A stretch of DNA of 64,000 nucleotides. It comes from DASTEQ01 sp040905185 (GTDB taxonomy: Bacteria; Chloroflexota; Limnocylindria; QHBO01). Shown here piece by piece: positions 23,533-31,799 of the stretch. The stretch is taken from assembly GCA_040905185.1 (NCBI GenBank), contig JBBDRZ010000007.1, forward strand, positions 558,001 to 622,000. Reading direction: 5' to 3'. A model generated the notes under the pieces. That model did not search any database. It saw only the letters and a program-made list of their open reading frames with translations, and had not been told where the DNA came from. A program made the position numbers and the translations under genes. Each line of letters opens with the position of its first letter. The stretch's first letter is position 1.

Positions 23533-25167
23533 CTACCCGCCGGTTCGGAGGTCGCTGAGGAACTGGTTGGCGGCCGCCGCCATCCGCTCGGCTCGACGCT
23601 CCAGCCAGGGCCGGAAATTCGACACGGACATATCACCAACCGAACCGGTGATGTACTGCGCTTCCAGCTTGTCCGCCGTGATGCCATAGCGATCGATGTA
23701 GTCAAGCGGGTCCTTCGCGCTAATGCGGATGTTGATCTGCGGACCGATCGCCGCAATGTTGGCCAGTGCGTCGATTTCCTCATCGGGAACTTTCCCTTCA
23801 AGGAACTTCCGCGGGAAAATGTGATGCCACTGCGGCCGGAAGTCCCGAAGCAGCTTTGCCCCTTCGAATCCGATTCTGTGGCCCGCTGCGTCCCAATCGC
23901 GCGCGGCTTTCCGGTACACCAGCAGGTAGAGGATGAACCGACCGAATCGACTATCACCGTAGTCGCGCAGGAAGTCCTCTGACTCCATCGGCTTCTCATG
24001 ATCGAAACGCTTGAGCAGGCGATCCAGCGCCTCTTGCCGCGTTGCAGGCTCAGAAATGTCCCGAAGATCCTCATCGAGTGAAGTGGTGCCCGATCCGCTG
24101 TAGCGGCCGAATCGAGACGCCTGCAAGAACCAGTACATGACCGGCTCAAACGATGCGTCCGGCCACCTCTCCACTAGGGCTACTGCGGTGACAAGCGCAG
24201 CCTCCGTGGGCATCGGGTCGTTACTCAGAACCCCCAGTTGGTGGAAGCGAGCGATGAGCGACTCCCATCCTCTGGTCGTGCGCTCCCAGGCGGGCTCGAT
24301 GAATTCTCGGTTCCAGAATTCATCCCGGATCTCCTTGAAGCGGACGCGCTTCTCGCCGACAGCCGTAAGCGTTCTGAACAGCAGGTTTGGACTGATTGCG
24401 AATCCCGCGTCTTCCAGAGTTCTTAAGTAGGGCAGGAATGTAGTGCGAACCCATTTCGGCGTTCGTGCCGCGACGATCCCCAGGTAGATGTCGGCCTCGG
24501 TGACCCGGGTGCCTCTGCTGTTCAGTCGGGCGAAGATCTCAACGACATCCTCGAGATCGTGGTCGATCACGATCACGGGAACATCGTGTTCGCGAGTCGC
24601 GGCGAGGTCGTGGAGAGTCGAATAGACATCCATCGCGTCCTTGCCGTCGCACAGCCCTTCCAGCTTGATGTCCTTCGCGAGGTCTTGAAGCTTCGCCCGG
24701 TCATCGGCCCTCTTGTCCAGGTCCAAAGTCAGTAGGCGGCTCAGCGGGATAAAGCGATGGCCCTTCGCTTTTCGGATAGGCGCGTTCGCCACCACGAAGA
24801 ACGGCGGCTCCGATGCATCGACGTCAAACCGAATGTCGTACCTTCGCAGGGTCTTCTCCCACTCCTCGCCATCGGTCCACCAATAGGGCTTCCGGCCAAA
24901 CAGGATGCTCAGGGCGGTCGCTCTTTGCTGCCCATCGACCAACCACCTGGGGCGGAGGGCGTCAACGACATTCTTCTCTTCGACCGTCTGGAGCCCCGCG
25001 TCCCAAACGAGGAGCGAGCCAATCGGGTAGTTGAGCCACAACGACTCGATGAGATCGCGAACCTGGGTGGCCTTCCACACGAAACCACGCTGAAACTCCG
25101 GGATGCTCCAGGCATGGGTGACCGCACGTTCGACGATGTCGCGGACCTTGACTCCTTCGTAGGCCAC
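23533..25167 (-). CDS. DUF262/DUF1524 protein (GmrSD-like nuclease)
   Basis: 544 residues. N-terminal DUF262: 'IPEFQRGFVWKATQVRDLIE', 'YPIGSLLVWD' and 'WLVDGQQRATALSILFGRK', the DGQQR motif linked to nucleotide hydrolysis. The C-terminal third has an HNH-like DUF1524: 'QWHHIFPRKFLEG' and 'DALANIAAIGPQINIRISAK'. This is the fused single-chain form of GmrS-GmrD, the type IV enzymes that cut modified (for example glucosylated) phage DNA. It is convergent with the restriction-modification pair, 51 bases from its end, so the two defences may work on unmodified and modified DNA respectively. Confidence 0.88.
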   Translation of the reverse strand: MAYEGVKVRDIVERAVTHAWSIPEFQRGFVWKATQVRDLIESLWLNYPIGSLLVWDAGLQTVEEKNVVDALRPRWLVDGQQRATALSILFGRKPYWWTDGEEWEKTLRRYDIRFDVDASEPPFFVVANAPIRKAKGHRFIPLSRLLTLDLDKRADDRAKLQDLAKDIKLEGLCDGKDAMDVYSTLHDLAATREHDVPVIVIDHDLEDVVEIFARLNSRGTRVTEADIYLGIVAARTPKWVRTTFLPYLRTLEDAGFAISPNLLFRTLTAVGEKRVRFKEIRDEFWNREFIEPAWERTTRGWESLIARFHQLGVLSNDPMPTEAALVTAVALVERWPDASFEPVMYWFLQASRFGRYSGSGTTSLDEDLRDISEPATRQEALDRLLKRFDHEKPMESEDFLRDYGDSRFGRFILYLLVYRKAARDWDAAGHRIGFEGAKLLRDFRPQWHHIFPRKFLEGKVPDEEIDALANIAAIGPQINIRISAKDPLDYIDRYGITADKLEAQYITGSVGDMSVSNFRPWLERRAERMAAAANQFLSDLRTGG

Positions 25168-25169
25168 AA

Positions 25170-25391
25170 CTAGCTTGCCTGGAGGAGTTCGATGAGCGAT
25201 CTCGCCAGTTCGCCCGCCTTACTACTCGGGAACTCCGGGCCCTGGGCGAGTCTCCCGTTCCCCCGACGTTTCTGGATGCGAATCGTTGCCGCTCCAGCCC
25301 AAGCCGCATCTTTCACGAGCGTCGGACGGATGAATTCCTGATCGGACATCGGGAATTCGACGTAGGCATTCCCGTGGCTGTCAGTCGGCAT
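25170..25391 (-). CDS. 73-aa partner of the DUF262 protein
   Basis: Ends two bases ahead of the DUF262 start and is co-directional. 'AYVEFPMSDQEFIRPTLVKD' then 'AATIRIQKRRGNGRLAQGPE' and a C-terminal helix 'SKAGELARSLIELLQAS'. Unrecognised; size and position suggest a specificity, inhibitor or regulatory subunit of the nuclease. No membrane or zinc motif. Confidence 0.6.
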   Translation of the reverse strand: MPTDSHGNAYVEFPMSDQEFIRPTLVKDAAWAGAATIRIQKRRGNGRLAQGPEFPSSKAGELARSLIELLQAS

Positions 25392-25585
25392 GGCAATCCC
25401 TCGAACGACTTGATCCCGATTCTAGAGCCGCCGTTATGCCGCGGGACGGCTGTTGCCCGGTTTGACGACGCGCCCTGGCGATGACTCTTCTGCTCGCGCT
25501 GTTCATCGTCCTGGTGGCCGCCACCGCCGCGAGCCGTCGCCTGGTTAGCACCCACGGCGCTTGACGGAGCGGCGACCATCGGTCC

Positions 25586-26257
25586 ATGCGTGGCCTTCCC
25601 GAACGGTTCTGCTGCGACGAGGACCTCGAGCGGCTCGGGCATGACGGCCTCGGCTGGCGCCGGGATCTGGAGCGGCTCCGGCGGGACGGGCCGCGGACGC
25701 ACACGCGGGAGCTCATCGACGCATTGCGCGCCGAGGGCGTAGAGGGGACCACCGTCCGCGAGATCGGAGCTGGGGTCGGGGCCGTCCACCTGGCGCTTCT
25801 GGAGGCCGGTGCGGCACAGGCGGTGGACGTCGACGCCTCGCAGGAGTACCTCGCGGCGGCTCGAGAGGAGTCCGAGCGGCGTGGATTGGCGGGTCGCGTC
25901 GAATATCAGTATGGCGACGTGGTGGAGCTGGCTGCCGAGCTGCCCGCGGCCGACATCGTCGCCGCGGATGCCGTTGTGTGCTGCTATCCGTACCTGGACC
26001 GGTTCTTGCGCGCGGCCGCCTGGTTGGCGCCAAAGCTGCTGGGCTTGACGCTCCCGCCCGATACCTGGTGGTCGCGCGCCTTACAGCGCGCCGACAACGT
26101 CCGCCTTCTACTGCTTCGCCGGCCAGACCGCTGGTATCCGCACCGGCATCGGGACATCGACGACATCATGGACGGGCTGGGATATGAGTCCATCCACCGC
26201 GGCGGGCCGTGGTACTGGCGCGTGCTCGTTTACCGGCGAACGATCCCGGCGGTCTGA
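25586..26257 (+). CDS. class I SAM-dependent methyltransferase (paralogue A)
   Basis: 223 residues. Motif I 'VREIGAGVGAVHLALLEAG' and the acidic strand end 'AVDVDASQEYLAAA' form the SAM site; 'YQYGDVVELAAELPAADIVA' follows. A conserved N-terminus 'LPERFCCDEDLE' is shared with the paralogue at 50998-51678, as is 'VCCYPYLDR'. The substrate is unknown; family relatives are annotated as Mg-protoporphyrin or small-molecule methyltransferases. Monocistronic, next to the DUF262 pair. Confidence 0.85.
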   Translation: MRGLPERFCCDEDLERLGHDGLGWRRDLERLRRDGPRTHTRELIDALRAEGVEGTTVREIGAGVGAVHLALLEAGAAQAVDVDASQEYLAAAREESERRGLAGRVEYQYGDVVELAAELPAADIVAADAVVCCYPYLDRFLRAAAWLAPKLLGLTLPPDTWWSRALQRADNVRLLLLRRPDRWYPHRHRDIDDIMDGLGYESIHRGGPWYWRVLVYRRTIPAV

Positions 26258-26480
26258 CCCGCGGCCTTGGCCGCCTCGGGGCCGATGCCTTCGAGCGTGG
26301 TTCGACACCTCGCCGCGAGGGGAGGAAAAATAGGGGACTCGGACGGGTGTTGAGGCGTGGGCCACCGGGGTCCACCCGCGACAGTGTCCGACTCTCACTG
26401 CCGAGCGGACCCGTCCGGAGCAGTGATCCCGAGGACCAGGCAGGGGCCAAGGTCGGGACGCTGCAGGAGGTACGTTCCCT

Positions 26481-26915
26481 ATGCAGGCTTTCATCATCGA
26501 AAGCGCTAACAAGCCGGGTGAGCTTGCCCGGCAGGCATCGGTCATCGCACAGCGTGACATCAACCTCTACGCCTTCAGCCTGGGTCGGGGCTCGCGTGCC
26601 GGGTCCGCCTTCCTGGCGACCGACGAGGCGGGGGTGAAGACCGCGCTGACCGGGGCGGGCATCACGTACCGCGAGGTCCCCGTGCTGACAATCTCGCTCG
26701 AGGACAGGCCGGGCACCGCCGCCAAGACCGCACAGAAGTGGGCCGATGCGGGGGTGAACATCGAGCTGTTCGCGCCGGTGCAGACCACCAATGGCAAGGC
26801 CACGATCGTGGTCGGGGTCGACAAGATCGCCGATGCGAAACGGGTCCTGTCCGATCAGCTCACCGAATGGAAGGTTCCGTTGGCGACCACCGCGATCCGG
26901 TCTGCCTCCATGTAG
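26481..26915 (+). CDS. ACT-domain protein with a replaced C-terminus
   Basis: 144 residues behind GCAGGAGG. Two ACT-like units: 'MQAFIIESANKPGELARQAS' and 'PVLTISLEDRPGTAAKTAQK', ending about residue 130 after 'KATIVVGVDKIADAKRVLSD'. ACT domains bind amino acids and regulate enzymes. The last 12 codons (PLATTAIRSASM) come from sequence that is antisense to a pyridoxamine-oxidase-like remnant (match to 37095-37135), so the natural end has been lost and replaced. The domains themselves are complete. Confidence 0.85.
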   Translation: MQAFIIESANKPGELARQASVIAQRDINLYAFSLGRGSRAGSAFLATDEAGVKTALTGAGITYREVPVLTISLEDRPGTAAKTAQKWADAGVNIELFAPVQTTNGKATIVVGVDKIADAKRVLSDQLTEWKVPLATTAIRSASM

Positions 26916-27207
26916 ACCGCCGAGCAGGCGGCATTGGCCCGCAAGTGGGCGATCCGGGTGGCCTTCGCATCGGTCGACAGGGTGAATCGGCCATGCAGGA
27001 AGAGCGTGTCCAGTGGTGAGACGCGGGGCTGATCCCGAGGTGTAACGGTGGCGCGTCGAAGCCGGTGGCCCCTTTCCGGGTGGCGATCGGGAGCACCTCG
27101 GCATCGGGGACGTAGAGGATCTCGGCTTCAGGTCGGATGTACATGCGGATCAGCCAGGGGCAGGCGATCCGGTCGGTCTTGGGGTGTTCGCGGGTGACCC
27201 ATTTCAT
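26877..27207 (-). pseudogene. chimeric remnant: ChrB-like N-terminus joined to a PPOX-family fragment
   Basis: From ATG 27207 the reading is 'MKWVTREHPKTDRIACPWLI' then 'AEILYVPDAEVLPIATRKGA', the first 50 residues of the ChrB-like protein encoded at 46321-46764. At about 27050 it switches to sequence nearly identical to 37095-37280 (middle of the PPOX-like gene), read out of frame; in the PPOX frame one sees 'HGRFTLSTDAKATRIAHLRA'. Two gene pieces fused by a deletion; not expected to work. Confidence 0.8.
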
Positions 27208-27210
27208 CGG

Positions 27211-28659
27211 TCAGTTTTGGCTCAGGCCGATGCGGATGTGCTTCAACTCATAGCAGTGCTCAAGCCCCTCTGGGCCCAGCTCACGGCCGAAGCCTGACTC
27301 CTTCCAGCCACCGAAGGGGGCGGCCAGCTCTGTGACGTCGTTGACGTTGACCCCCACGCCGCCGGCCTGTAGGCGCTCAGCCACGTACAGGCAGCGCTCA
27401 AGGTCGCTGCCGAAGACGTAGGCGGCCAGACCATAGGGTGAGTCGTTGGCCATGGCGATGGCCTCGTCGAGCGAGCGGTAGCGGCGGATGGCGGCCACCG
27501 GGCCGAAGGTCTCCTCGCGCATGACGCGCATGTCGGGCTCGACGTCGACCAGAACGGTCGGCTCGTAGAACCAGCCGCGCGCGAAGCGGTCGCCGTCCGG
27601 GACCCGCCCGCCGGCGACCAGCCGTGCCCCAGCGGCCACCGCTTCGGTGACGTGGTCGACCGATCGCTGGCGGGTGGCTTCGTTCAGCAGCGGGCCGTAC
27701 TCGACCTCGGGATCCAGGCCATGGCCCAGGCGCAGGCCGCGCGCCCGTTGCGCGAAGGCATCGGTGAAGGCGTCGGCCATCGCATCGGCCACGAAGACGC
27801 GGTTCACCGCGATGCAGATCTGCCCCATGTTCGAGTAGCTCCGCCGCACCGCGGCCGGGACGACGACGTCGAGGTCCGCATCATCGAGGACGATGAGCGG
27901 GGTCTGGCCACCGAGCTCCAGCGAGAGGCGCTTGATATGGTCGGCCGCCAGGCGCATGACGTGGCGCCCGGTTTCCGTGGAACCGGTGATGGCGATGAGG
28001 CGGCTGATGGGGTTGCGCACCAGTTCGTCGCCGACGACCGAGCCGCGACCGATGACCAGGTTTAGGACGCCGGGTGGGAGCCCGGCGTCGGCGTAGGCCT
28101 GGATGACCTGCGCGGTGGCCAGCGGCGTCTCCGTCGCCGGCTTGGCCACCACCGTGCACCCGGCTGCCAGGGCTGGGCCGACTTTCCAGCTCAGCAGGTC
28201 GATGGGGTAGTTCCAGGGCACGATCGCCACCACCACGCCAACCGGCTGGCGGATGACCAGGCTGCGGGTGTTGGGTTGGCGGGTGGGGCGCCAGTCGCCG
28301 CCGATGCGCTGCGCCGCATCGGCGTAGTAGTCGATGACTTCGCAGGCGAAGGCGATCTCCTTGCGCGAGTCGGCCAGCGGCTTGCCCTGCTCCAGGGTCA
28401 GGGTGCGGGCGATCGTCTCCATCCGCTCGCGGACCAGCCGGGCGGCCTCGTACAGGATGAGTGCGCGCTCCTGCGACGGCGTCTGGGACCACGCCGGGAA
28501 GGCCTCCTCCGCCGCCTCGAGCGCCGCCCGCGCGTCCTCGACTCTGCCCAGGGCTGCCGTCCCCACTGGCTCGCCGGTCGCCGGGTCCGGGATACTGACC
28601 GTCTCGCCGGATGCAGCCGGTCGCCACACGCCGCCGATGAACAGATCGGCGTGGAACAT
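27211..28659 (-). CDS. aldehyde dehydrogenase, NAD(P)-dependent
   Basis: 482 residues from ATG 28659 (ATGA overlap with the phosphorylase). 'IVPWNYPIDLLSWKVGPALA', 'ITGSTETGRHVM', the base 'LSLELGGQTPLIVLDDAD' and the catalytic Cys in 'NMGQICIAVNRVFV' are all present; the end 'FGGWKESGFGRELG' is standard. It oxidises an aldehyde to the acid. As the last gene of the nucleoside operon it may handle a sugar-derived aldehyde such as one released from (deoxy)ribose; substrate unproven. Confidence 0.92.
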   Translation of the reverse strand: MFHADLFIGGVWRPAASGETVSIPDPATGEPVGTAALGRVEDARAALEAAEEAFPAWSQTPSQERALILYEAARLVRERMETIARTLTLEQGKPLADSRKEIAFACEVIDYYADAAQRIGGDWRPTRQPNTRSLVIRQPVGVVVAIVPWNYPIDLLSWKVGPALAAGCTVVAKPATETPLATAQVIQAYADAGLPPGVLNLVIGRGSVVGDELVRNPISRLIAITGSTETGRHVMRLAADHIKRLSLELGGQTPLIVLDDADLDVVVPAAVRRSYSNMGQICIAVNRVFVADAMADAFTDAFAQRARGLRLGHGLDPEVEYGPLLNEATRQRSVDHVTEAVAAGARLVAGGRVPDGDRFARGWFYEPTVLVDVEPDMRVMREETFGPVAAIRRYRSLDEAIAMANDSPYGLAAYVFGSDLERCLYVAERLQAGGVGVNVNDVTELAAPFGGWKESGFGRELGPEGLEHCYELKHIRIGLSQN

Positions 28660-29420
28660 CAGCGCGAGGGCCCCTCCTGCTCGAATCGGTGCATGGCCTC
28701 CAACGCCACCCGCACCAGGCGGCGCTCGGCGTCGCCGCGGCGCTTGGGATCGAGCCGACGCTGGGTCGGGCCGTCCACGCTCGCCAGGCAGAGGGACGCT
28801 GCACGCACGCCCAGCAGGGGAGCGACGGCCAGCAGCGCCGACGTTTCCATGTCGGCGGCGATGACGCCTTTGCGGCGCAGATTGTCGGCCAGTGCATCGA
28901 TGCGCTCGCGGCGTTCGTCGTGGATTGCGAAGAGCTGGCTGTAGAAACCGTCGTAGCTGGCGACCAGGCCGCGGCGATAGGCCGCGCCCTTCTCGGTCAG
29001 CACCTGTGCCAGGCATTCGGTCAGCGCCCCGTCGGCGCGCGCGGGACCATCCGGCGGCAGGTAGGTGGCCGAGGTTGCCTCGCCCCGCAGCGCGGCGTCG
29101 GCCAGGACCAGGGTACCCAGCGGTACGTCACCCAGGCTCATCACCGTCCCGGCGCGCAGCACGCTCCGCACGCCCAGCGTGGCGAGCTCCTCGAGGACGA
29201 CGACTGCGATTGGCGCTCCCATGCCGAAGGAGCAGACCGTCACCCGGCGTTCGCGGAAGCTGCCGGTCACGGTGCGCAGCGCCCGATCGCCACCGCTGGC
29301 GGTCGAGCCCGTCAGCTGCTCGGCGAAGAGGTCGATCCGGCCCGGGTCGCCGACCAGGATCGCCCGATCGGCGACCTCGTCACGGCCGACGCCCAGGTAC
29401 CAGGCAGACTCGCGGGTCAC
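28659..29420 (-). CDS. nucleoside phosphorylase (uridine phosphorylase-like)
   Basis: 253 residues from GTG 29420 (GTGA overlap with the kinase). 'AILVGDPGRIDLFAEQL' is the phosphate-binding start, 'CSFGMGAPIAVVVLEELATL' and 'VLRAGTVMSLGDVPLGTLVL' the core, and 'KGVIAADMETSALLAVAPLL' the nucleoside-binding Met-Glu region of the NP-I family. Reaction: nucleoside plus phosphate to base plus (deoxy)ribose 1-phosphate. It provides the first cleavage after import by the ABC transporter of the same operon. Confidence 0.92.
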   Translation of the reverse strand: MTRESAWYLGVGRDEVADRAILVGDPGRIDLFAEQLTGSTASGGDRALRTVTGSFRERRVTVCSFGMGAPIAVVVLEELATLGVRSVLRAGTVMSLGDVPLGTLVLADAALRGEATSATYLPPDGPARADGALTECLAQVLTEKGAAYRRGLVASYDGFYSQLFAIHDERRERIDALADNLRRKGVIAADMETSALLAVAPLLGVRAASLCLASVDGPTQRRLDPKRRGDAERRLVRVALEAMHRFEQEGPSR

Positions 29421-30307
29421 GACGGCACCTCCGCCGGCGGGCGCCCGCGAGACGCGAGGAAGTCGGCCGCAACTCGGGCGCCAGCGGCCGCCGCGTCTAC
29501 CGGTGGCTGACCGCGCACCAGGCTCGCGAGGACACCGGCGAAGAAGGCGTCGCCAGCGCCCGTCGGATCCTCGCTGGCGATCTGCTCGACGGGGCGTTCT
29601 ACCGTCCCCGCCATGGTCGCCACCAGGTAGCCCTCGGCACCGCGCGTCAGGACCACGCATCCCGCGCCGCGCTCCACCAGCTGCATCGGCTCGACCGAAG
29701 GCGGGAGTTGGAGCGCGGCGGCCAGGAAGGTGAGTTCGCCGCGGTTGAGGCAGACCAGGTCAGCGTCCATCAGGCGGCGGCAGAGGTCGGGCGGGAAGGA
29801 GGCCGGATCGGCCTTGACGTTCCAGGCCAGGCGCGTCGTCGGGCCGCGCCGATCGAGGAGCTGCTCCGTCAGGGAGCTCGGACCCACCGTGATCGCCAGC
29901 CACGGGACCGTGTCCAGCCGCGCCTTTACCGCTGGACCCACGCGTTGGCCGGCGGAGCCCGACGGGTGGAAGTAGCAGGCGGCGTCGCCGTTGCGGTCGT
30001 ACATCAGCAGGCTGCGCGGCGATAGCCCGCGGCCCATCTCGACGCCGGTGACGTCGACGCCAGCCTCCTTGAGGCCGTCCAGCAGGGCATGCCCCTCCGG
30101 ATCGTCGCCAACCCAGGTGACGAGGCCGGTCTCCACGCCGAGGCGAGCGAGCGCGCGGGCGGTATTCGGGCCGCAGCCGCCGTGTCGGGCCTCGGGGCGC
30201 ACCGGGCCAGATAGGATGCCGGTCTGCGCCGGGCCGGCCAGCCGCGAGACGGTGTACGCCTCGTCGATGCTGGCATAGCCGCTGACGAGCACCTCAGGCG
30301 GGTTCAT
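29417..30307 (-). CDS. PfkB-family carbohydrate/nucleoside kinase
   Basis: 296 residues. 'HGGCGPNTARALARLGVETG' (PfkB signature 1 region) and 'DPTGAGDAFFAGVLASLVRG' (signature 2, anion hole and catalytic Asp) are intact; N-terminal 'VLVSGYASIDEAYTV'. Phosphorylates a sugar or nucleoside with ATP. In this operon ribose, pseudouridine or another nucleoside is a reasonable substrate. Four-base overlaps with both neighbours. Confidence 0.92.
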   Translation of the reverse strand: MNPPEVLVSGYASIDEAYTVSRLAGPAQTGILSGPVRPEARHGGCGPNTARALARLGVETGLVTWVGDDPEGHALLDGLKEAGVDVTGVEMGRGLSPRSLLMYDRNGDAACYFHPSGSAGQRVGPAVKARLDTVPWLAITVGPSSLTEQLLDRRGPTTRLAWNVKADPASFPPDLCRRLMDADLVCLNRGELTFLAAALQLPPSVEPMQLVERGAGCVVLTRGAEGYLVATMAGTVERPVEQIASEDPTGAGDAFFAGVLASLVRGQPPVDAAAAGARVAADFLASRGRPPAEVPS

Positions 30308-30894
30308 CCGTGTAGGGTCTCAGCACCGCCCAGGCGCGCGACCGCCTCGTCGAGGTCGATCACCTCGCCGAAGTAGCGCTCCACGTCCTCGAGAGCGGCC
30401 TCGTGGAGGTTCGGGCGGTTCGAGTTGACCGCGCCGCGCACGAGGACCGGCCGAAAGCCGTGGGCGAAGGCATCCTGCACCGATGCGCGCATACAGACGT
30501 TGGTCTTCACGCCCGCGAAGGTGACCTCCTCGATCCCCTGCTCGCGGAGCAGGAGCTCGAGCTCGGTGGCAAAGAACGCGGAGTAGCGCCGCTTCCCCAG
30601 CTCCGGCTCGCCGGGGACGGCCTCGAAGCCGGGGTACGGCGCGGCGTCGAACTCCCCGGCGATGCAGTGGGCGGGAAGCTTCGTCGACTCGAAGTCGTCG
30701 AGTCCGGGGTGGTGGGCTTCGCGGACGTGGACGACGAGCGTGCCCGCCGCGCGGGCCGCATCGAGCAGGGCGCGGATCCCGGGCAGCACCTCGGCCGCGG
30801 CCGGGTAGTGGAACTGGCCTCGCTCGTCGAAGAACGCGTTGTTGACGTCGACCAGCACCAGCGCGCGTCGCGTATCGGTCCGTTCGTCGGTCAT
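30304..30894 (-). CDS. isochorismatase-family cysteine hydrolase
   Basis: 196 residues. The catalytic triad is visible: Asp16 in 'LVLVDVNNAFFDERG', a Lys near 100 ('PELGKRRYSAFF') and the Cys in 'FAGVKTNVCMRASVQDAF'. Relatives include nicotinamidase, N-carbamoylsarcosine amidase and RutB of pyrimidine breakdown. A pyrimidine- or ureido-type amide would fit the operon. Overlaps neighbours by four bases. Confidence 0.9.
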   Translation of the reverse strand: MTDERTDTRRALVLVDVNNAFFDERGQFHYPAAAEVLPGIRALLDAARAAGTLVVHVREAHHPGLDDFESTKLPAHCIAGEFDAAPYPGFEAVPGEPELGKRRYSAFFATELELLLREQGIEEVTFAGVKTNVCMRASVQDAFAHGFRPVLVRGAVNSNRPNLHEAALEDVERYFGEVIDLDEAVARLGGAETLHG

Positions 30895-31799
30895 GAAGTC
30901 ACCCACGCGGGCTCGCGATGTCGCCGGGCGATCGCGATCAGGGTCAGCGCCACCACCACCGCCAGGTAGGGGAGCATCTGCACCAACTGGACCGGCACGC
31001 CGAACCCCTGCACGCGGGCGGTGGCGGCATCGAAGATACCGAACAGTATGGCGGCGCCGGCGGTCGGCCACGGGCGCGCGGCCCCGAAGTAGAAGGCAGC
31101 CAGGGCGATGAACCCGCGGCCGGCGATCATGCCCACCGCGAAGAGGCCGATCTGCCCGATCGACAGCTGCGCACCGGCCAGGCCGGCGAGCGCCCCGGCG
31201 ATGACGGTCGAGATGTCCCGCCAGCGCAGGGCCGGGATGCCCGCGGCGCGTGCCGCCTCGAGGTCCGCGCCACTGGCCCGCAGGCGGAGGCCCCATACCG
31301 TGCGGTACAGAAACCAGGCCACGATCGGGACGCTGATCCAGCTCGCGTAGGTCAGCGGGTCCTTGCCGGACAGGATGCGGCCCAGCACCGGCACGTCGTG
31401 CAGGAGCGGGATCTCCAGCCGCGGCAGGCGCTCGAGGTCGGGCGGGCGCAGGGTGCCGAAGACGTCGAAGACGACCGGCAGCAGGTAGCCGATCAATCCC
31501 GCCACCGCGATGTTTAGTCCCAGCCCGGCGATGATCTCGTTCGCCCCCAGCCGTGTCACGACCAGCGAGAAGAGGAGTCCCACCACGGCTCCGGCGACGG
31601 CTGCGCTGGCGACCGCCAGCCACAGGTTGCCTGTCTGCCAGGCGATCAGCACCGCCACGAAGGCGCCGCTCAGCATCTTCGCCTCGAGGCCGATGTTGAC
31701 GATCCCGCCCTGGCGGTTGATGAGGCCGCCCATGGCCGCCAGGAGCAGCGGTGTGCTGACGGTGGCCGCGGCCGCCAGGATGTTGACGAGCAGGTCCAT
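30891..31799 (-). CDS. ABC transporter permease, BmpA/nucleoside type (subunit 2, second system)
   Basis: 302 residues, start at ATG 31799 (ATGA overlap; a TTG one codon earlier is rejected). 'LINRQGGIVNIGLEAKMLSG' is the YufQ-like permease signature; hydrophobic throughout with about eight to nine helices. Partner of 31799-32911. Confidence 0.9.
   Translation of the reverse strand: MDLLVNILAAAATVSTPLLLAAMGGLINRQGGIVNIGLEAKMLSGAFVAVLIAWQTGNLWLAVASAAVAGAVVGLLFSLVVTRLGANEIIAGLGLNIAVAGLIGYLLPVVFDVFGTLRPPDLERLPRLEIPLLHDVPVLGRILSGKDPLTYASWISVPIVAWFLYRTVWGLRLRASGADLEAARAAGIPALRWRDISTVIAGALAGLAGAQLSIGQIGLFAVGMIAGRGFIALAAFYFGAARPWPTAGAAILFGIFDAATARVQGFGVPVQLVQMLPYLAVVVALTLIAIARRHREPAWVTS

Noticed and set aside
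23862..23880. CTTCGAATCC-like word considered as a tRNA T-arm
   Set aside because: It lies inside the DUF262 gene and no acceptor or anticodon stems can be drawn around it.
27881..28897. 338-codon minus frame across the aldehyde dehydrogenase and phosphorylase
   Set aside because: Composition is Arg/Gly/Pro-rich shadow coding and both genes are well supported in other frames.
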